Assembly (NCBI RefSeq): GCF_050870875.2
Contig: NZ_CP194041.2
Coordinates: forward strand, 3,968,001 to 4,032,000
DNA length: 64,000 nt
DNA from: Agarivorans sp050870875
GTDB lineage: Bacteria; Pseudomonadota; Gammaproteobacteria; Enterobacterales; Celerinatantimonadaceae
Direction of reading: 5' to 3'
The notes below the pieces were generated by a model, which saw nothing but the letters and a program-made list of their open reading frames with translations, ran no database searches and was not told where the DNA came from. Numbering within the stretch: the stretch's first letter is position 1; every line of letters begins with the position of its first letter. This document shows positions 8,315 to 15,978 of this stretch, in pieces. The translations under genes and the position numbers were made by a program.

Positions 8315-9640
8315 ATGAGTTTTAAAATAAAATCCTTACTCTTAGGTAGCTTGCTCGGCATAAGTGCCTTTCAAGTATCAGCCGATGATTTACTACAAAT
8401 TTACCAACTTGCTCAAGAGAAAGATCCGGTGATTTTGCAGAGTAAAGCACAGCGTGACATTGCTTTTGAACAAATCAGCGAAAGCAAGGCCTCACTATTA
8501 CCTCAAATTGGGTTTAGCGCGGGGGCGACTTATACCGATACCGACAATCAAGCTATCGATAGCATCAGCAATAGTTCAGCCTCGGTTTCTTTGAGCCAAT
8601 CACTCTATTCACAGAGTAATTGGACCAATTTAAGTATTGCTGAAAAAAATGCTTCGCAGGCCGATGTCAGCTACCAAAGCGAACAACAAAACTTAATCAT
8701 TCGAGTAAGTAAGGCTTACTTTGCGGTGTTACGTGCCATGGACAATCTCAACTTTGTGGCTGCCACCAAAACCGCGGTAGGGCGACAACTAGAGCAAACC
8801 AAGCAACGCTTTAAGGTTGGCTTAACCGCGATTACCGACGTGCATGAAGCACAAGCTGAGTACGACCGGACCCTTGCGGAAGAAATTCAAGCGAATAACG
8901 ACTTATCCAATAGCTACGAGGCACTGCGCGAATTGACCGGCGTTCAGGCCCGTCAATTAAAGATACTCAATACCGAACGTTTTGAGCCTCGGGAATTGAG
9001 CCACAACGTCGATTATTGGCTCTCCACGGCGGGTGAGCATAACTTAACGCTGAATGCCCAACGCATCGCGCAACAGATCGCTAAACAGCAGATCAAACTC
9101 GCCCAAACCGGCCATCAACCTAGCTTAAATTTGACCGCGGGGATCGGCTATGAAAAGAATCAATATGGTAACGATAGCTACAACACCCTCAACGGGGGAG
9201 ACACAAATAGCGGTAATATCGGTTTAGAATTTAGCTGGCCACTATATTCCGGAGGCAGTATTAACTCTCAAGTGAAGCAGGCTCAACTCAGTTATATTGA
9301 ATCATCGGAAGCCCTAGAGCAGAGCTACCGCTCGGTACAAAGTTCGATCCATTCACTGGTCAATAATGTCACTTCTAGTATCGGTTCTGTAACAGCCTAT
9401 CAGCAAACAGTTGTGTCTTCAAAAAGTGCCTTAGATGCCACCGAAGCGGGGTTTGAAGTGGGCTCTCGCACCATTGTTGATGTACAAGATGCAACCCGCA
9501 ATCTGTATTCAGCAATGAATCAACTGGCCAACGCCCGTTACGATTACATCCTAAACATGTTGGAACTAAAACAAACCGCTGGCAACTTAAGCCAAGATGA
9601 CTTAGCCCTGATTAATGCAGGGTTAATGAAAAGTCTGTAA
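8315..9640 (+). CDS. TolC-family outer-membrane efflux channel
   Basis: This is the outer-membrane channel of the efflux pump, 441 residues with a cleavable signal peptide (MSFKIKSLLLGSLLGISAFQVSA, then DDLLQIYQLAQ). The two repeated coiled-coil/beta-barrel halves typical of TolC are visible, with the family features ESKASLLPQIGFSAGATYTD, LTAITDVHEAQAEYDRTLAEE and the mirrored EVGSRTIVDVQDATRNLYSA. A TAAGGA site lies 8 nt before the ATG; an overlapping ATG at 8310 stops at once. It may serve this pump or be the general TolC. A second TolC-like gene occurs in the lap cluster (41777-43072). Confidence 0.94.
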   Translation: MSFKIKSLLLGSLLGISAFQVSADDLLQIYQLAQEKDPVILQSKAQRDIAFEQISESKASLLPQIGFSAGATYTDTDNQAIDSISNSSASVSLSQSLYSQSNWTNLSIAEKNASQADVSYQSEQQNLIIRVSKAYFAVLRAMDNLNFVAATKTAVGRQLEQTKQRFKVGLTAITDVHEAQAEYDRTLAEEIQANNDLSNSYEALRELTGVQARQLKILNTERFEPRELSHNVDYWLSTAGEHNLTLNAQRIAQQIAKQQIKLAQTGHQPSLNLTAGIGYEKNQYGNDSYNTLNGGDTNSGNIGLEFSWPLYSGGSINSQVKQAQLSYIESSEALEQSYRSVQSSIHSLVNNVTSSIGSVTAYQQTVVSSKSALDATEAGFEVGSRTIVDVQDATRNLYSAMNQLANARYDYILNMLELKQTAGNLSQDDLALINAGLMKSL

Positions 9641-9641
9641 C

Positions 9642-9680
9642 TATCGATGCCAGTTTTTGCAGCGACTGCTGGCATCGATA
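9642..9680. repeat. 12-bp perfect inverted repeat after the TolC gene
   Basis: Arms TATCGATGCCAG (9642-9653) and CTGGCATCGATA (9669-9680) are exact reverse complements with a 15-nt loop and start one base after the stop codon. There is no T-tract. It overlaps the -35 and -10 hexamers of the candidate sRNA promoter, so it could act as an operator or as a stabilising 3' hairpin of the efflux mRNA. Confidence 0.6.
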
Positions 9681-9684
9681 TAAC
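9657..9684 (+). promoter_or_regulatory. Candidate promoter for the small RNA
   Basis: TTGCAG (9657-9662), a 16-nt spacer and TATAAC (9679-9684) predict a start near 9691. That is exactly where the first hairpin of the candidate sRNA begins. Confidence 0.45.
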
Positions 9685-9690
9685 AGAGCG

Positions 9691-9778
9691 CTTTCCTTGG
9701 TGAAAACTAGGAAAGATCCTCCTTGAAGTTGTTATGTAACTTCACCATCCAGTAGCCTTCCCTACTGGATTTTTTTTT
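9691..9778 (+). ncRNA. Candidate small regulatory RNA (about 88 nt)
   Basis: From the predicted start, the RNA would fold as a CTTTCCT/AGGAAAG hairpin (9691-9715), then a short unpaired ATCCTCCTT segment. A GAAGTT/AACTTC hairpin (9725-9743) and a strong intrinsic terminator with a run of T follow. The unpaired CCTCC is complementary to Shine-Dalgarno sequences, and the U-rich 3' end suits Hfq. I do not recognise it as a named sRNA. The alternative is simply a structured 3' UTR and terminator of the TolC gene; a 3'-UTR-derived sRNA would reconcile both. Confidence 0.45.
9747..9778 (+). terminator. Strong intrinsic terminator
   Basis: ATCCAGTAG (9747-9755) and CTACTGGAT (9762-9770) form a perfect 9-bp stem with a 6-nt loop, followed by at least eight T. 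It ends the efflux operon and the candidate sRNA, before the convergent ubiI gene. Confidence 0.9.
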
Positions 9779-9824
9779 GCGTGAAACGCTGTCTCAGGGC
9801 GTGCCTCTCATTGGGTAACAATCA

Positions 9825-11036
9825 TCAATAAGACCTCACTTTTGCACGACGAGGTAAATCACCTTCCAGACCTAAGGCGCGGCGCATCGCTTGTTGCTTT
9901 AAGGGCTCAGCCTTATCCAACAAATTCATCCCTAGTCCACGCACTAACTTAAGCGGCGCAAGGTTATTACCAAATAGTCGCTTAAAAAACTCCATCGAGG
10001 CAATCATTTGCGTGGCTTCGCTCTTCCGCCAGCGTTCAAAGTGACGTAAATTAGCATAATCCGATAGCGATTTGCCCGTCGCCTGCAAGGCCAATATATC
10101 CTCAGCCAAAGCGGCTGCATCCATCAAGCCTAAATTCACCCCCTGGCCCGCTAAAGGATGAATGGTATGGGCCGCATCGCCAATTAAAGCGAAACCTTGG
10201 CCCGCAAAGTCTCGCGCATAACGCATTCGCAATGGAAAGGCCGCTATCTCGCCACCCCGTTCACACAACCCCAAACGAGCGTCGAAAGCGATGCTCAATT
10301 GTCGATTAAATTCGAGCTCTGGTAGGGCTTGTAGCTCGGCAGCTCGATCCGGCGATACCGACCAAACGATGGAACAATGATCAGCTTCTGCCAAAGGTAA
10401 AAAGGCTAAAGGCCCTTCCTGACTAAAGATTTGCCGCGCACAATTTTGATGGGGCATTTCGGTTTTAATCGTCGCAACAATCGCAGTGTGTTGATAATCC
10501 CAATAGGTGAGTGGAATATCGAGTTGTTGACGTAACCAGGAATTTGCACCATCGGCAGCCACCAGCAACTTACAACTTAAACTTTGGTCGTTGTCAAAAC
10601 TAAGCCAAGACTCAGTTTCGCCTCGATGCAACTTTTCAACTGAAGATTCGATGATCGCAACATTACTTTGGCTACACACTTGCTGCCATAAAGCATAACG
10701 AATCACCTCATTTTCAACGATATGGCCGATTTGAGGCAGCATCACTTGTTTGGCTTGAAAACGGATCTTAGCAAAACTGTCACGTTCCCACACTTGCATA
10801 TCGTGATAAGGTGCCAAGCGCTGAGCCACAATTTCATCCCAAGCACCGAGTGATTCAAGCAAGCGTTGTGAGGATAAACTGAGCGCACTGACTCGTAAAC
10901 TATAGTTAGCTAAATCGGGGGACTGCGCAGGGGAAGGCTCCACAATGGCGATCCGGAGTGGACTGTCGGCCAAGGCTCGCGCCAAAGCCAAACCCACCAT
11001 ACCACCCCCAATAATCGCTATATCTACCGCTTGCAT
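9825..11036 (-). CDS. ubiI: Ubiquinone biosynthesis C5-type FAD hydroxylase (UbiI/VisC)
   Basis: This is a flavoprotein monooxygenase of 403 residues, predicted to carry out an aerobic ring hydroxylation in ubiquinone synthesis. The N-terminal Rossmann motif is IAIIGGGMVGLALARALA, and the second FAD motif is GFALIGDAAHTIHPLAGQGVNLGLMDAAALAED, both diagnostic of the UbiH/UbiI/UbiF family. Family assignment is by sequence. The choice of UbiI over UbiH or UbiF rests on order: as in E. coli, it lies last in ygfB-pepP-ubiH-ubiI (visC). It is 77 nt downstream of ubiH. Confidence 0.88.
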   Translation of the reverse strand: MQAVDIAIIGGGMVGLALARALADSPLRIAIVEPSPAQSPDLANYSLRVSALSLSSQRLLESLGAWDEIVAQRLAPYHDMQVWERDSFAKIRFQAKQVMLPQIGHIVENEVIRYALWQQVCSQSNVAIIESSVEKLHRGETESWLSFDNDQSLSCKLLVAADGANSWLRQQLDIPLTYWDYQHTAIVATIKTEMPHQNCARQIFSQEGPLAFLPLAEADHCSIVWSVSPDRAAELQALPELEFNRQLSIAFDARLGLCERGGEIAAFPLRMRYARDFAGQGFALIGDAAHTIHPLAGQGVNLGLMDAAALAEDILALQATGKSLSDYANLRHFERWRKSEATQMIASMEFFKRLFGNNLAPLKLVRGLGMNLLDKAEPLKQQAMRRALGLEGDLPRRAKVRSY

Positions 11037-11113
11037 ATTGCCCTTCCTAGAATCAAATTAAGTTGCTGTTTGGCCAGTGCGAATCCACCAGCGAAATGCC
11101 CATGCTGACTAGC

Positions 11114-12307
11114 CTAAAACAAACCTAGACTTTGCTTGGCTAATACTGCTTTAAGATCCGGTAATAAGCGCATTGCCATCAAACCCAGATTACGCGGGAT
11201 CACCATGCTTTTATCATCACCAGCAAACAGACTCGCCAACGACGAAGTCATCAAAATGGTACGCTCTATATCGGCTTGTCGTGATTGTTGATAAGCATCT
11301 AATAACGCATGCCCACCTATGTCTTTGCCCTGCTGCCAGTGTTGTTCAATCAATGTCGCTAAGCAAGCGACATCACGTAGGCCCAGATTAAAGCCCTGCC
11401 CTGCAATTGGGTGCAAACTATGCGCCGCATTGCCCAACAATAATAAACGATGGTTAAATAGACGAGGATAATAACGCAGTACTAAAGGATAGGCATAACG
11501 CTTTCCTAGGCCGATAAAACGTCCGGCTCGATAGCCAAAAGCTCGCTGTAGCGCGGCTAAAAAATCGGCTTCGGCTAAATTTTGTAAGCGTTGCGCCTCT
11601 GCAGCACTAACACTCCACACCACCGACCAACGATGGCCATTCATCGGTAGCAAAGCCAAGGGACCGTCAATGGTGAAACGCTCAAAAGCTCGACCAGCAG
11701 GCGCTTGCTCGGCCTCAACGTTGGCAATCACAGCATACTTGGCAAAGTCATGTAGCTGTTGTTGTAAGCCTCCTTGCAAGGCCACCTGCGAATCAGCGCC
11801 ATCGGCACCAATCAGTAAACGAGCAGTAAGGCTTTGCTGATCGTCCAGAGTAATCCGCACTTGTTGCTGCTGTTGCTCCAATTTCACCAGTTTACTCGGG
11901 CAAAATAGACGAACCGAACGCTCGGCTAATAAACGATGAAACTCACGTCCGGCATGCTCCAGTTCGATCACTTGGCCTAGGGCTGACAAGTGATATTCAT
12001 CGGCGTCCAACTTGGTCCAGCCGCAATGGCCACGATCCGAGACGTGAATATGCTCAATGGCGCAGGCATAGGGCGCCAAAGGTGCCCATAAATCTTGTTC
12101 TCGTAACCATTGCTCAGAGCCAGCCGATAAGGCTATCGCACGACCATCAAAGCCAGGATGCTGCCCAAAATTCAGCGGCGCCGCTTCGATTAACGCTATT
12201 TTCAGCGGTTTATCTTGCTGAGACTGCGACAAGGCTAAAGCCAGACTAGCCCCAGCCATGCCCGCACCAACAATCACAATATCAAACGCTTGCAGAGGCT
12301 TATCCAT
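11114..12307 (-). CDS. ubiH: 2-octaprenyl-6-methoxyphenol hydroxylase
   Basis: This is an FAD-dependent ring hydroxylase of ubiquinone biosynthesis, 397 residues. It opens with the dinucleotide-binding motif IVIVGAGMAGASLALALSQ and has LIGADGADSQV in the middle. It carries the family motif LLLGNAAHSLHPIAGQGFNLGLRDVACLA; the GNAAHSLHP form and the following RDVA are usual for UbiH rather than UbiI. It starts 14 nt after the pepP stop, indicating one operon. Paralogous to the neighbouring ubiI. Confidence 0.92.
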   Translation of the reverse strand: MDKPLQAFDIVIVGAGMAGASLALALSQSQQDKPLKIALIEAAPLNFGQHPGFDGRAIALSAGSEQWLREQDLWAPLAPYACAIEHIHVSDRGHCGWTKLDADEYHLSALGQVIELEHAGREFHRLLAERSVRLFCPSKLVKLEQQQQQVRITLDDQQSLTARLLIGADGADSQVALQGGLQQQLHDFAKYAVIANVEAEQAPAGRAFERFTIDGPLALLPMNGHRWSVVWSVSAAEAQRLQNLAEADFLAALQRAFGYRAGRFIGLGKRYAYPLVLRYYPRLFNHRLLLLGNAAHSLHPIAGQGFNLGLRDVACLATLIEQHWQQGKDIGGHALLDAYQQSRQADIERTILMTSSLASLFAGDDKSMVIPRNLGLMAMRLLPDLKAVLAKQSLGLF

Positions 12308-12321
12308 CTATTGAATCGCTC

Positions 12322-13617
12322 CTAACTCGCGGCCATCAAGGCTTCAATCTCAGCCACCGTTTTCGGCGCAGCAGCCGTTAATACTTCGCAACCCGTGGCG
12401 GTAATGACCACATTATCTTCGATACGGATCCCCATGCCTCGATAGGCTTCAGGAACCTCTGCATCAAGCGGAATATAAAGGCCGGGCTCAATGGTGAAGA
12501 CCATATTCTCAGCCAATGGACGACTACGCTTGCTATCGTGATAATCTCCCACATCGTGTACATCTAAGCCCAGCCAGTGGCCCACACCATGCATGTAATA
12601 TTCTTTATAAGCTTCTTGTTCAATTAAATCGGTGACGTCACCCTGCATGATCCCAAGTTCTACCATGCCAGCAACCATGATCTGCAATACTTGCTGATTC
12701 GCTTCAAACAACGAAACCCCAGGCTTGAGCATCTCGATGGCAGCCAGCTCTGCGGCTAAAACAATATTGTATAACTTAGCTTGCTCACGACTAAACTGAC
12801 CATTCACCGGAAAAGTTCGAGTAATGTCGCCCGCATAACCTTGATACTCGGCCCCGGCATCAATCAACACTAGGTCGCCAGCTTGCAGCTGACTTTCGTT
12901 CTCGGTGTAGTGCAAAATACAGGCATTCTCGCCGCTACCAACTATCGTGCCGTAAGCTGGTGAGCGTGCTCCGGCCATTAAAAACTGATGATGAATTTCA
13001 GCTTCCAATTGGTATTCCCACATCCCCGGTTGGCAGCTTCGCATCGCGCGGCAATGACCTTCGGCCGATATCGTTCCCGCCTTGCGCATCAATACCAGTT
13101 CTTCTGACGACTTAAACAAGCGCATCTCATCCACTATGGGACGCCAATCTTCAATTTGCTTTGGCGCCTGCCAACCTTGGCGTAAACCAAGGCGTAAGCG
13201 CTCGATGGCCGCAAATATCTGCTGGTCGTAAGCGGGATAACGCCCCTGAGCCATATAAACCTTACTTAAACCATCCAGCTCAAGATGCAGGTACTCGGTG
13301 AGATCTTCAATGGCAAAGGCTTTATCTACAGCCAATGTCAGCAAGGCCTGCTCTTGACCCAAACGACGTCCCTGCCATACTTCTGCAAGCTTATCTTTGC
13401 GTCGATTAAATAACACGGTGCGGGTTTCGCCCGCTTGCTTAATCAACAGCAATAGAGCTTTGGGTTCGTTAAAACCAAGAAAATAGAAAAAATCACTATC
13501 TTGACGAAAGGGATATTCGGTATCACGACTGCGTACTTGCTCTTCTGCAGCAACAAAAATCGCGACACTATTATCGGACATGGCAGCAAATAACTGCTGA
13601 CGACGTTGTATAAACAC
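12322..13617 (-). CDS. pepP: Xaa-Pro aminopeptidase P
   Basis: This is a metalloaminopeptidase removing N-terminal residues before proline, 431 residues (E. coli PepP has 441). The N-terminal domain has SRDTEYPFRQDSDFFYFLGFNEP. The pita-bread domain holds the metal ligands in DAGAEYQGYAGDITRTFPV, HGVGHWLGLDVHDVG, FTIEPGLYIP and GIRIEDNVVIT. I start it at a GTG at 13617 because AAGGAG lies 5 nt upstream and the protein then begins like the family (VFIQRRQQLF). The longer open frame to 13677 would overlap ygfB. Operon ygfB-pepP-ubiH-ubiI. Confidence 0.95.
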   Translation of the reverse strand: MFIQRRQQLFAAMSDNSVAIFVAAEEQVRSRDTEYPFRQDSDFFYFLGFNEPKALLLLIKQAGETRTVLFNRRKDKLAEVWQGRRLGQEQALLTLAVDKAFAIEDLTEYLHLELDGLSKVYMAQGRYPAYDQQIFAAIERLRLGLRQGWQAPKQIEDWRPIVDEMRLFKSSEELVLMRKAGTISAEGHCRAMRSCQPGMWEYQLEAEIHHQFLMAGARSPAYGTIVGSGENACILHYTENESQLQAGDLVLIDAGAEYQGYAGDITRTFPVNGQFSREQAKLYNIVLAAELAAIEMLKPGVSLFEANQQVLQIMVAGMVELGIMQGDVTDLIEQEAYKEYYMHGVGHWLGLDVHDVGDYHDSKRSRPLAENMVFTIEPGLYIPLDAEVPEAYRGMGIRIEDNVVITATGCEVLTAAAPKTVAEIEALMAAS

Positions 13618-13642
13618 AGCAACTCCTTGGCTTGGGAAATGA

Positions 13643-14209
13643 TTAATGCAAAGTTGGACTTTGTTGGTCAGAAGCACTCGCCGTTAAATGCGCAAAAATA
13701 GTAATCGCACCAATCCGCACATATTCCACAACCTGGAATAAGGCTTGCTCATTTTCTTCTTCATCATCTTCTAAATCCGATGACAACTGGCTGATTTCGG
13801 TAAAATCTTTAACCAACTCTTGAATATCTGCGGCTAACTTATTGAGTTCGCTTTGCACCACGCCAAAGCCGACTAAAAAGCTTTGTACCCATTGTGCCAA
13901 AGCTTCGGTTCGATCTTCCACCAAGGCTTCCTCATCGGGTAACAATAACTGGAAACCCAATAAGCTATCGCTCATGCCTGCGTAAGTGGCCTCCATCACC
14001 TGAGTAAGTTGTTTTTTCAGATCAACGGGTAAACCCTGACCATCGTTGATCAGCATATTCATTTGACTTAACCAGTCGCCATCGGTCGGTAAACCAGCGG
14101 CTAACATGCCGCTTAAGATGCCGTGCGCTTCTGCAGGGCTAATCAATATTTTTGAAGACAGTAGCAACTCAGCTAAGTCTTCGTAGTCTGGATAAACTAT
14201 TCTAGTCAC
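13643..14209 (-). CDS. ygfB: UPF0149 family protein YgfB
   Basis: This is a 188-residue member of the YgfB/YecA family (UPF0149), predicted to be an all-helical cytoplasmic protein. Visible family segments are LLLSSKILISPAEAHGILSGMLAAG near the N terminus, WVQSFLVGFGV in the middle, and EYVRIGAITIFAHLT near the C terminus. It is first in the ygfB-pepP-ubiH-ubiI operon, the same order as E. coli. It lacks the zinc-binding tail of YecA. In Pseudomonas the family member has been linked to gene regulation; I do not assign a role here. Confidence 0.93.
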   Translation of the reverse strand: MTRIVYPDYEDLAELLLSSKILISPAEAHGILSGMLAAGLPTDGDWLSQMNMLINDGQGLPVDLKKQLTQVMEATYAGMSDSLLGFQLLLPDEEALVEDRTEALAQWVQSFLVGFGVVQSELNKLAADIQELVKDFTEISQLSSDLEDDEEENEQALFQVVEYVRIGAITIFAHLTASASDQQSPTLH

Positions 14210-14298
14210 GTGGAATACCTATAAGTATTGGATCCGCTCATCCTAACATTGGACAAGCCTCGTCGTCATGTTATTGACTCACATCACAGGTAAAATCA

Positions 14299-14904
14299 CT
14301 ATTTTTGTAAGGTCCGTTTGAGTTGTTGACGACGGACTCTCACCCGCTCGATATATTGCTCACGAAATAATTTGATCAGCATCGTTTCTTGCTGACGAAC
14401 GAAGCGAGCAGGCAGGTAGCTCGTTTTGCTAAATTGCAAACACAACTGCGGGTAAGGATCTCGCTGATTTTCAATCTTTCGGGAGATACGCGCCTGAAAT
14501 GAGTGTTCATAGCCTTGGGGGCCATACAACAGGCTAAACTCGGCAAACTGTTGTTGAAGCTCCTTTGGCAAATAATCGACAATCTGACTAAAGTCTTGAT
14601 GGAAAATAAGCCGACCAAGCAATACTTGCCTTGAGATTGGCAAGGGTTCAGCCGTAGTGCGCCACTGGGTACGAAAGCCGCCTTCCGATACATCTAACAC
14701 TGGAAAAACATGCTTAGCCAGCTGCACCATTGGCATCAATTGACCAATATGAGCCAATTTTTCAGCCGAAACTACGCCATCAATAAAATTTCCGCGGGCC
14801 GCTTTAGCATTCACCATTTTGATGAATAACTGGATTAGCCGTACTGGATAAACAACCCGATAGGAACCACGACGTTCCTTTGCTGCAATGCCTGTTTGCG
14901 TCAT
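14299..14904 (-). CDS. PilZ-like domain protein (possible c-di-GMP binder)
   Basis: A 201-residue cytoplasmic protein with both halves of the PilZ c-di-GMP signature: R12-x-x-x-R16 within ERRGSYRV and D71-x-S73-x-x-G76 within PVLDVSEGGFR. The two motifs are about 55 residues apart, longer than in a standard PilZ domain, so this is an atypical member. The C terminus is rich in basic residues (RVRVRRQQLKRTLQK). The open frame reaches a TTG at 14958, but the ATG at 14904 is the more natural start. It lies upstream of ygfB on the same strand and is divergent from zapA. In vivo binding of c-di-GMP is inference. Confidence 0.75.
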   Translation of the reverse strand: MTQTGIAAKERRGSYRVVYPVRLIQLFIKMVNAKAARGNFIDGVVSAEKLAHIGQLMPMVQLAKHVFPVLDVSEGGFRTQWRTTAEPLPISRQVLLGRLIFHQDFSQIVDYLPKELQQQFAEFSLLYGPQGYEHSFQARISRKIENQRDPYPQLCLQFSKTSYLPARFVRQQETMLIKLFREQYIERVRVRRQQLKRTLQK

Positions 14905-15109
14905 TAAACCAAATTTCCTATGCCGAGTATGTTTAGCGATGCGGACACAAAAGCGCAAGCCGATCGATAATCAAGCCAATGGTCGCCAATAAAACCACGA
15001 TGTTCAAGCCTAAGCCCACGCTTTATGCCGCAAACAATCTAGATTTGTTTAGCTTTAGAGCAAATTGCTGGTAAATACTCCAGCTTGCCCCTTACTGGGG
15101 CGACAACGG

Positions 15110-15138
15110 TTGCAAGTTAAGCCGCAGCGCTATATATT
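15110..15138 (+). promoter_or_regulatory. Sigma-70-like promoter for zapA
   Basis: TTGCAA at 15110-15115, a 17-nt spacer and TATATT at 15133-15138 place transcription start near 15145, about 26 nt before the zapA ATG. A GCCCC/GGGGC hairpin lies just upstream (about 15087-15101). The remaining gap back to 14905 holds nothing else that I recognise. Confidence 0.65.
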
Positions 15139-15170
15139 CAGCGAATAATAGAGTTTAGCTAAGGCAAATC

Positions 15171-15494
15171 ATGGCTCAGGGCGTAGACATAATATTGTTA
15201 GGTAAGAGCTATCGGGTGGCTTGCCCGGAAGGTGAAGAAGATAAACTTCGCCAAGCCGCCGACGAATTATCTCAACGCTTACAAACGCTGAAAGAGAAGA
15301 GCCGTGTCAGCAGCACCGAGCACTTAGCGATTATGGTCGGCTTGCACCTCGCTTATGAGTTACATAACGAGCAAGCTAAAAATCAAAATTACGCCGATAA
15401 CATGAATCAGCGAATTAAGGACTTACAATATACCATCGAGCGCGCTTTATTAGAACAAAGCCTGCCCGCTGGCGAGGTCGACGAAAGCAGTTAG
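15171..15494 (+). CDS. zapA: Cell division protein ZapA
   Basis: This is the FtsZ-ring associated protein that bundles FtsZ protofilaments, 107 residues. The N-terminal globular part (VDIILLGKSYRVACPEGEEDKLRQAADEL) and the coiled-coil C-terminal half (MVGLHLAYELHNEQAK... MNQRIKDLQYTIERAL) match the family in length and layout. It is followed within 50 nt by 6S RNA, the conserved zapA-ssrS neighbourhood of gammaproteobacteria. Confidence 0.97.
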   Translation: MAQGVDIILLGKSYRVACPEGEEDKLRQAADELSQRLQTLKEKSRVSSTEHLAIMVGLHLAYELHNEQAKNQNYADNMNQRIKDLQYTIERALLEQSLPAGEVDESS

Positions 15495-15540
15495 CGCACT
15501 AACTGAAGTTTGACTAGAGTTAGATAAAAGAGTTTAGTTT

Positions 15541-15713
15541 TCCTGGGGTGTTTGCCAGTTGGTGATGTCCCTGAGCCGATAATTGTATCTTAAGGGTGAT
15601 TTTTTTCTGCTTTTGAGCATGCTCAGCCCGACTGAGAAGCCTACGGTATGAAATTTATTTCCCGCCTTGAACCTCATGGTTCAAGGGCTAAAATCAACAG
15701 CGGCATCCCGGGT
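15541..15713 (+). ncRNA. ssrS: 6S RNA
   Basis: This is the RNA that binds and sequesters the sigma-70 RNA polymerase holoenzyme. It is identified by blocks shared with E. coli 6S RNA: CCCTGAGCCGATA (15570-15582), TGAGCATGCTC (15614-15624), ACTGAGAAGCCT, and the hairpin CCTTGAACC...GGTTCAAGGG (15665-15688). The ends also close on each other (CCTGGGGTG with GCATCCCGGG). Ends are approximate to a few bases. TTGACT at 15510-15515 with TTTAGT 17 nt later is a possible promoter. In E. coli fau follows immediately, but here fau is 8.8 kb away. Confidence 0.93.
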
Positions 15714-15978
15714 TCTTATTTCTAAAGCGTGACTTGATGTCACCTTCGCTTGTTTTCTTGTGGCTTGTAACACTCCCAAACCGAGCGAGCTTTGATTCAT
15801 TCATCACCACCTGCAACACTTTATCGCCATTAAACCCACTTTAGCGCAAGCCCTATCGATACCCATTTCGACTGATTATGCTCACTGGCACCAACTTCTT
15901 GTACGCAGGATAAGCCGCATTGTTCAGTCCCTTCCTTAAAACCATACTCAAAAATGAGTTTACTGGCGGCCATTCACG

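Noticed and set aside
15730..15978. A small gene between 6S RNA and the barrel gene
   Set aside because: No frame with a ribosome site and no RNA signature was visible in this 250-nt gap.
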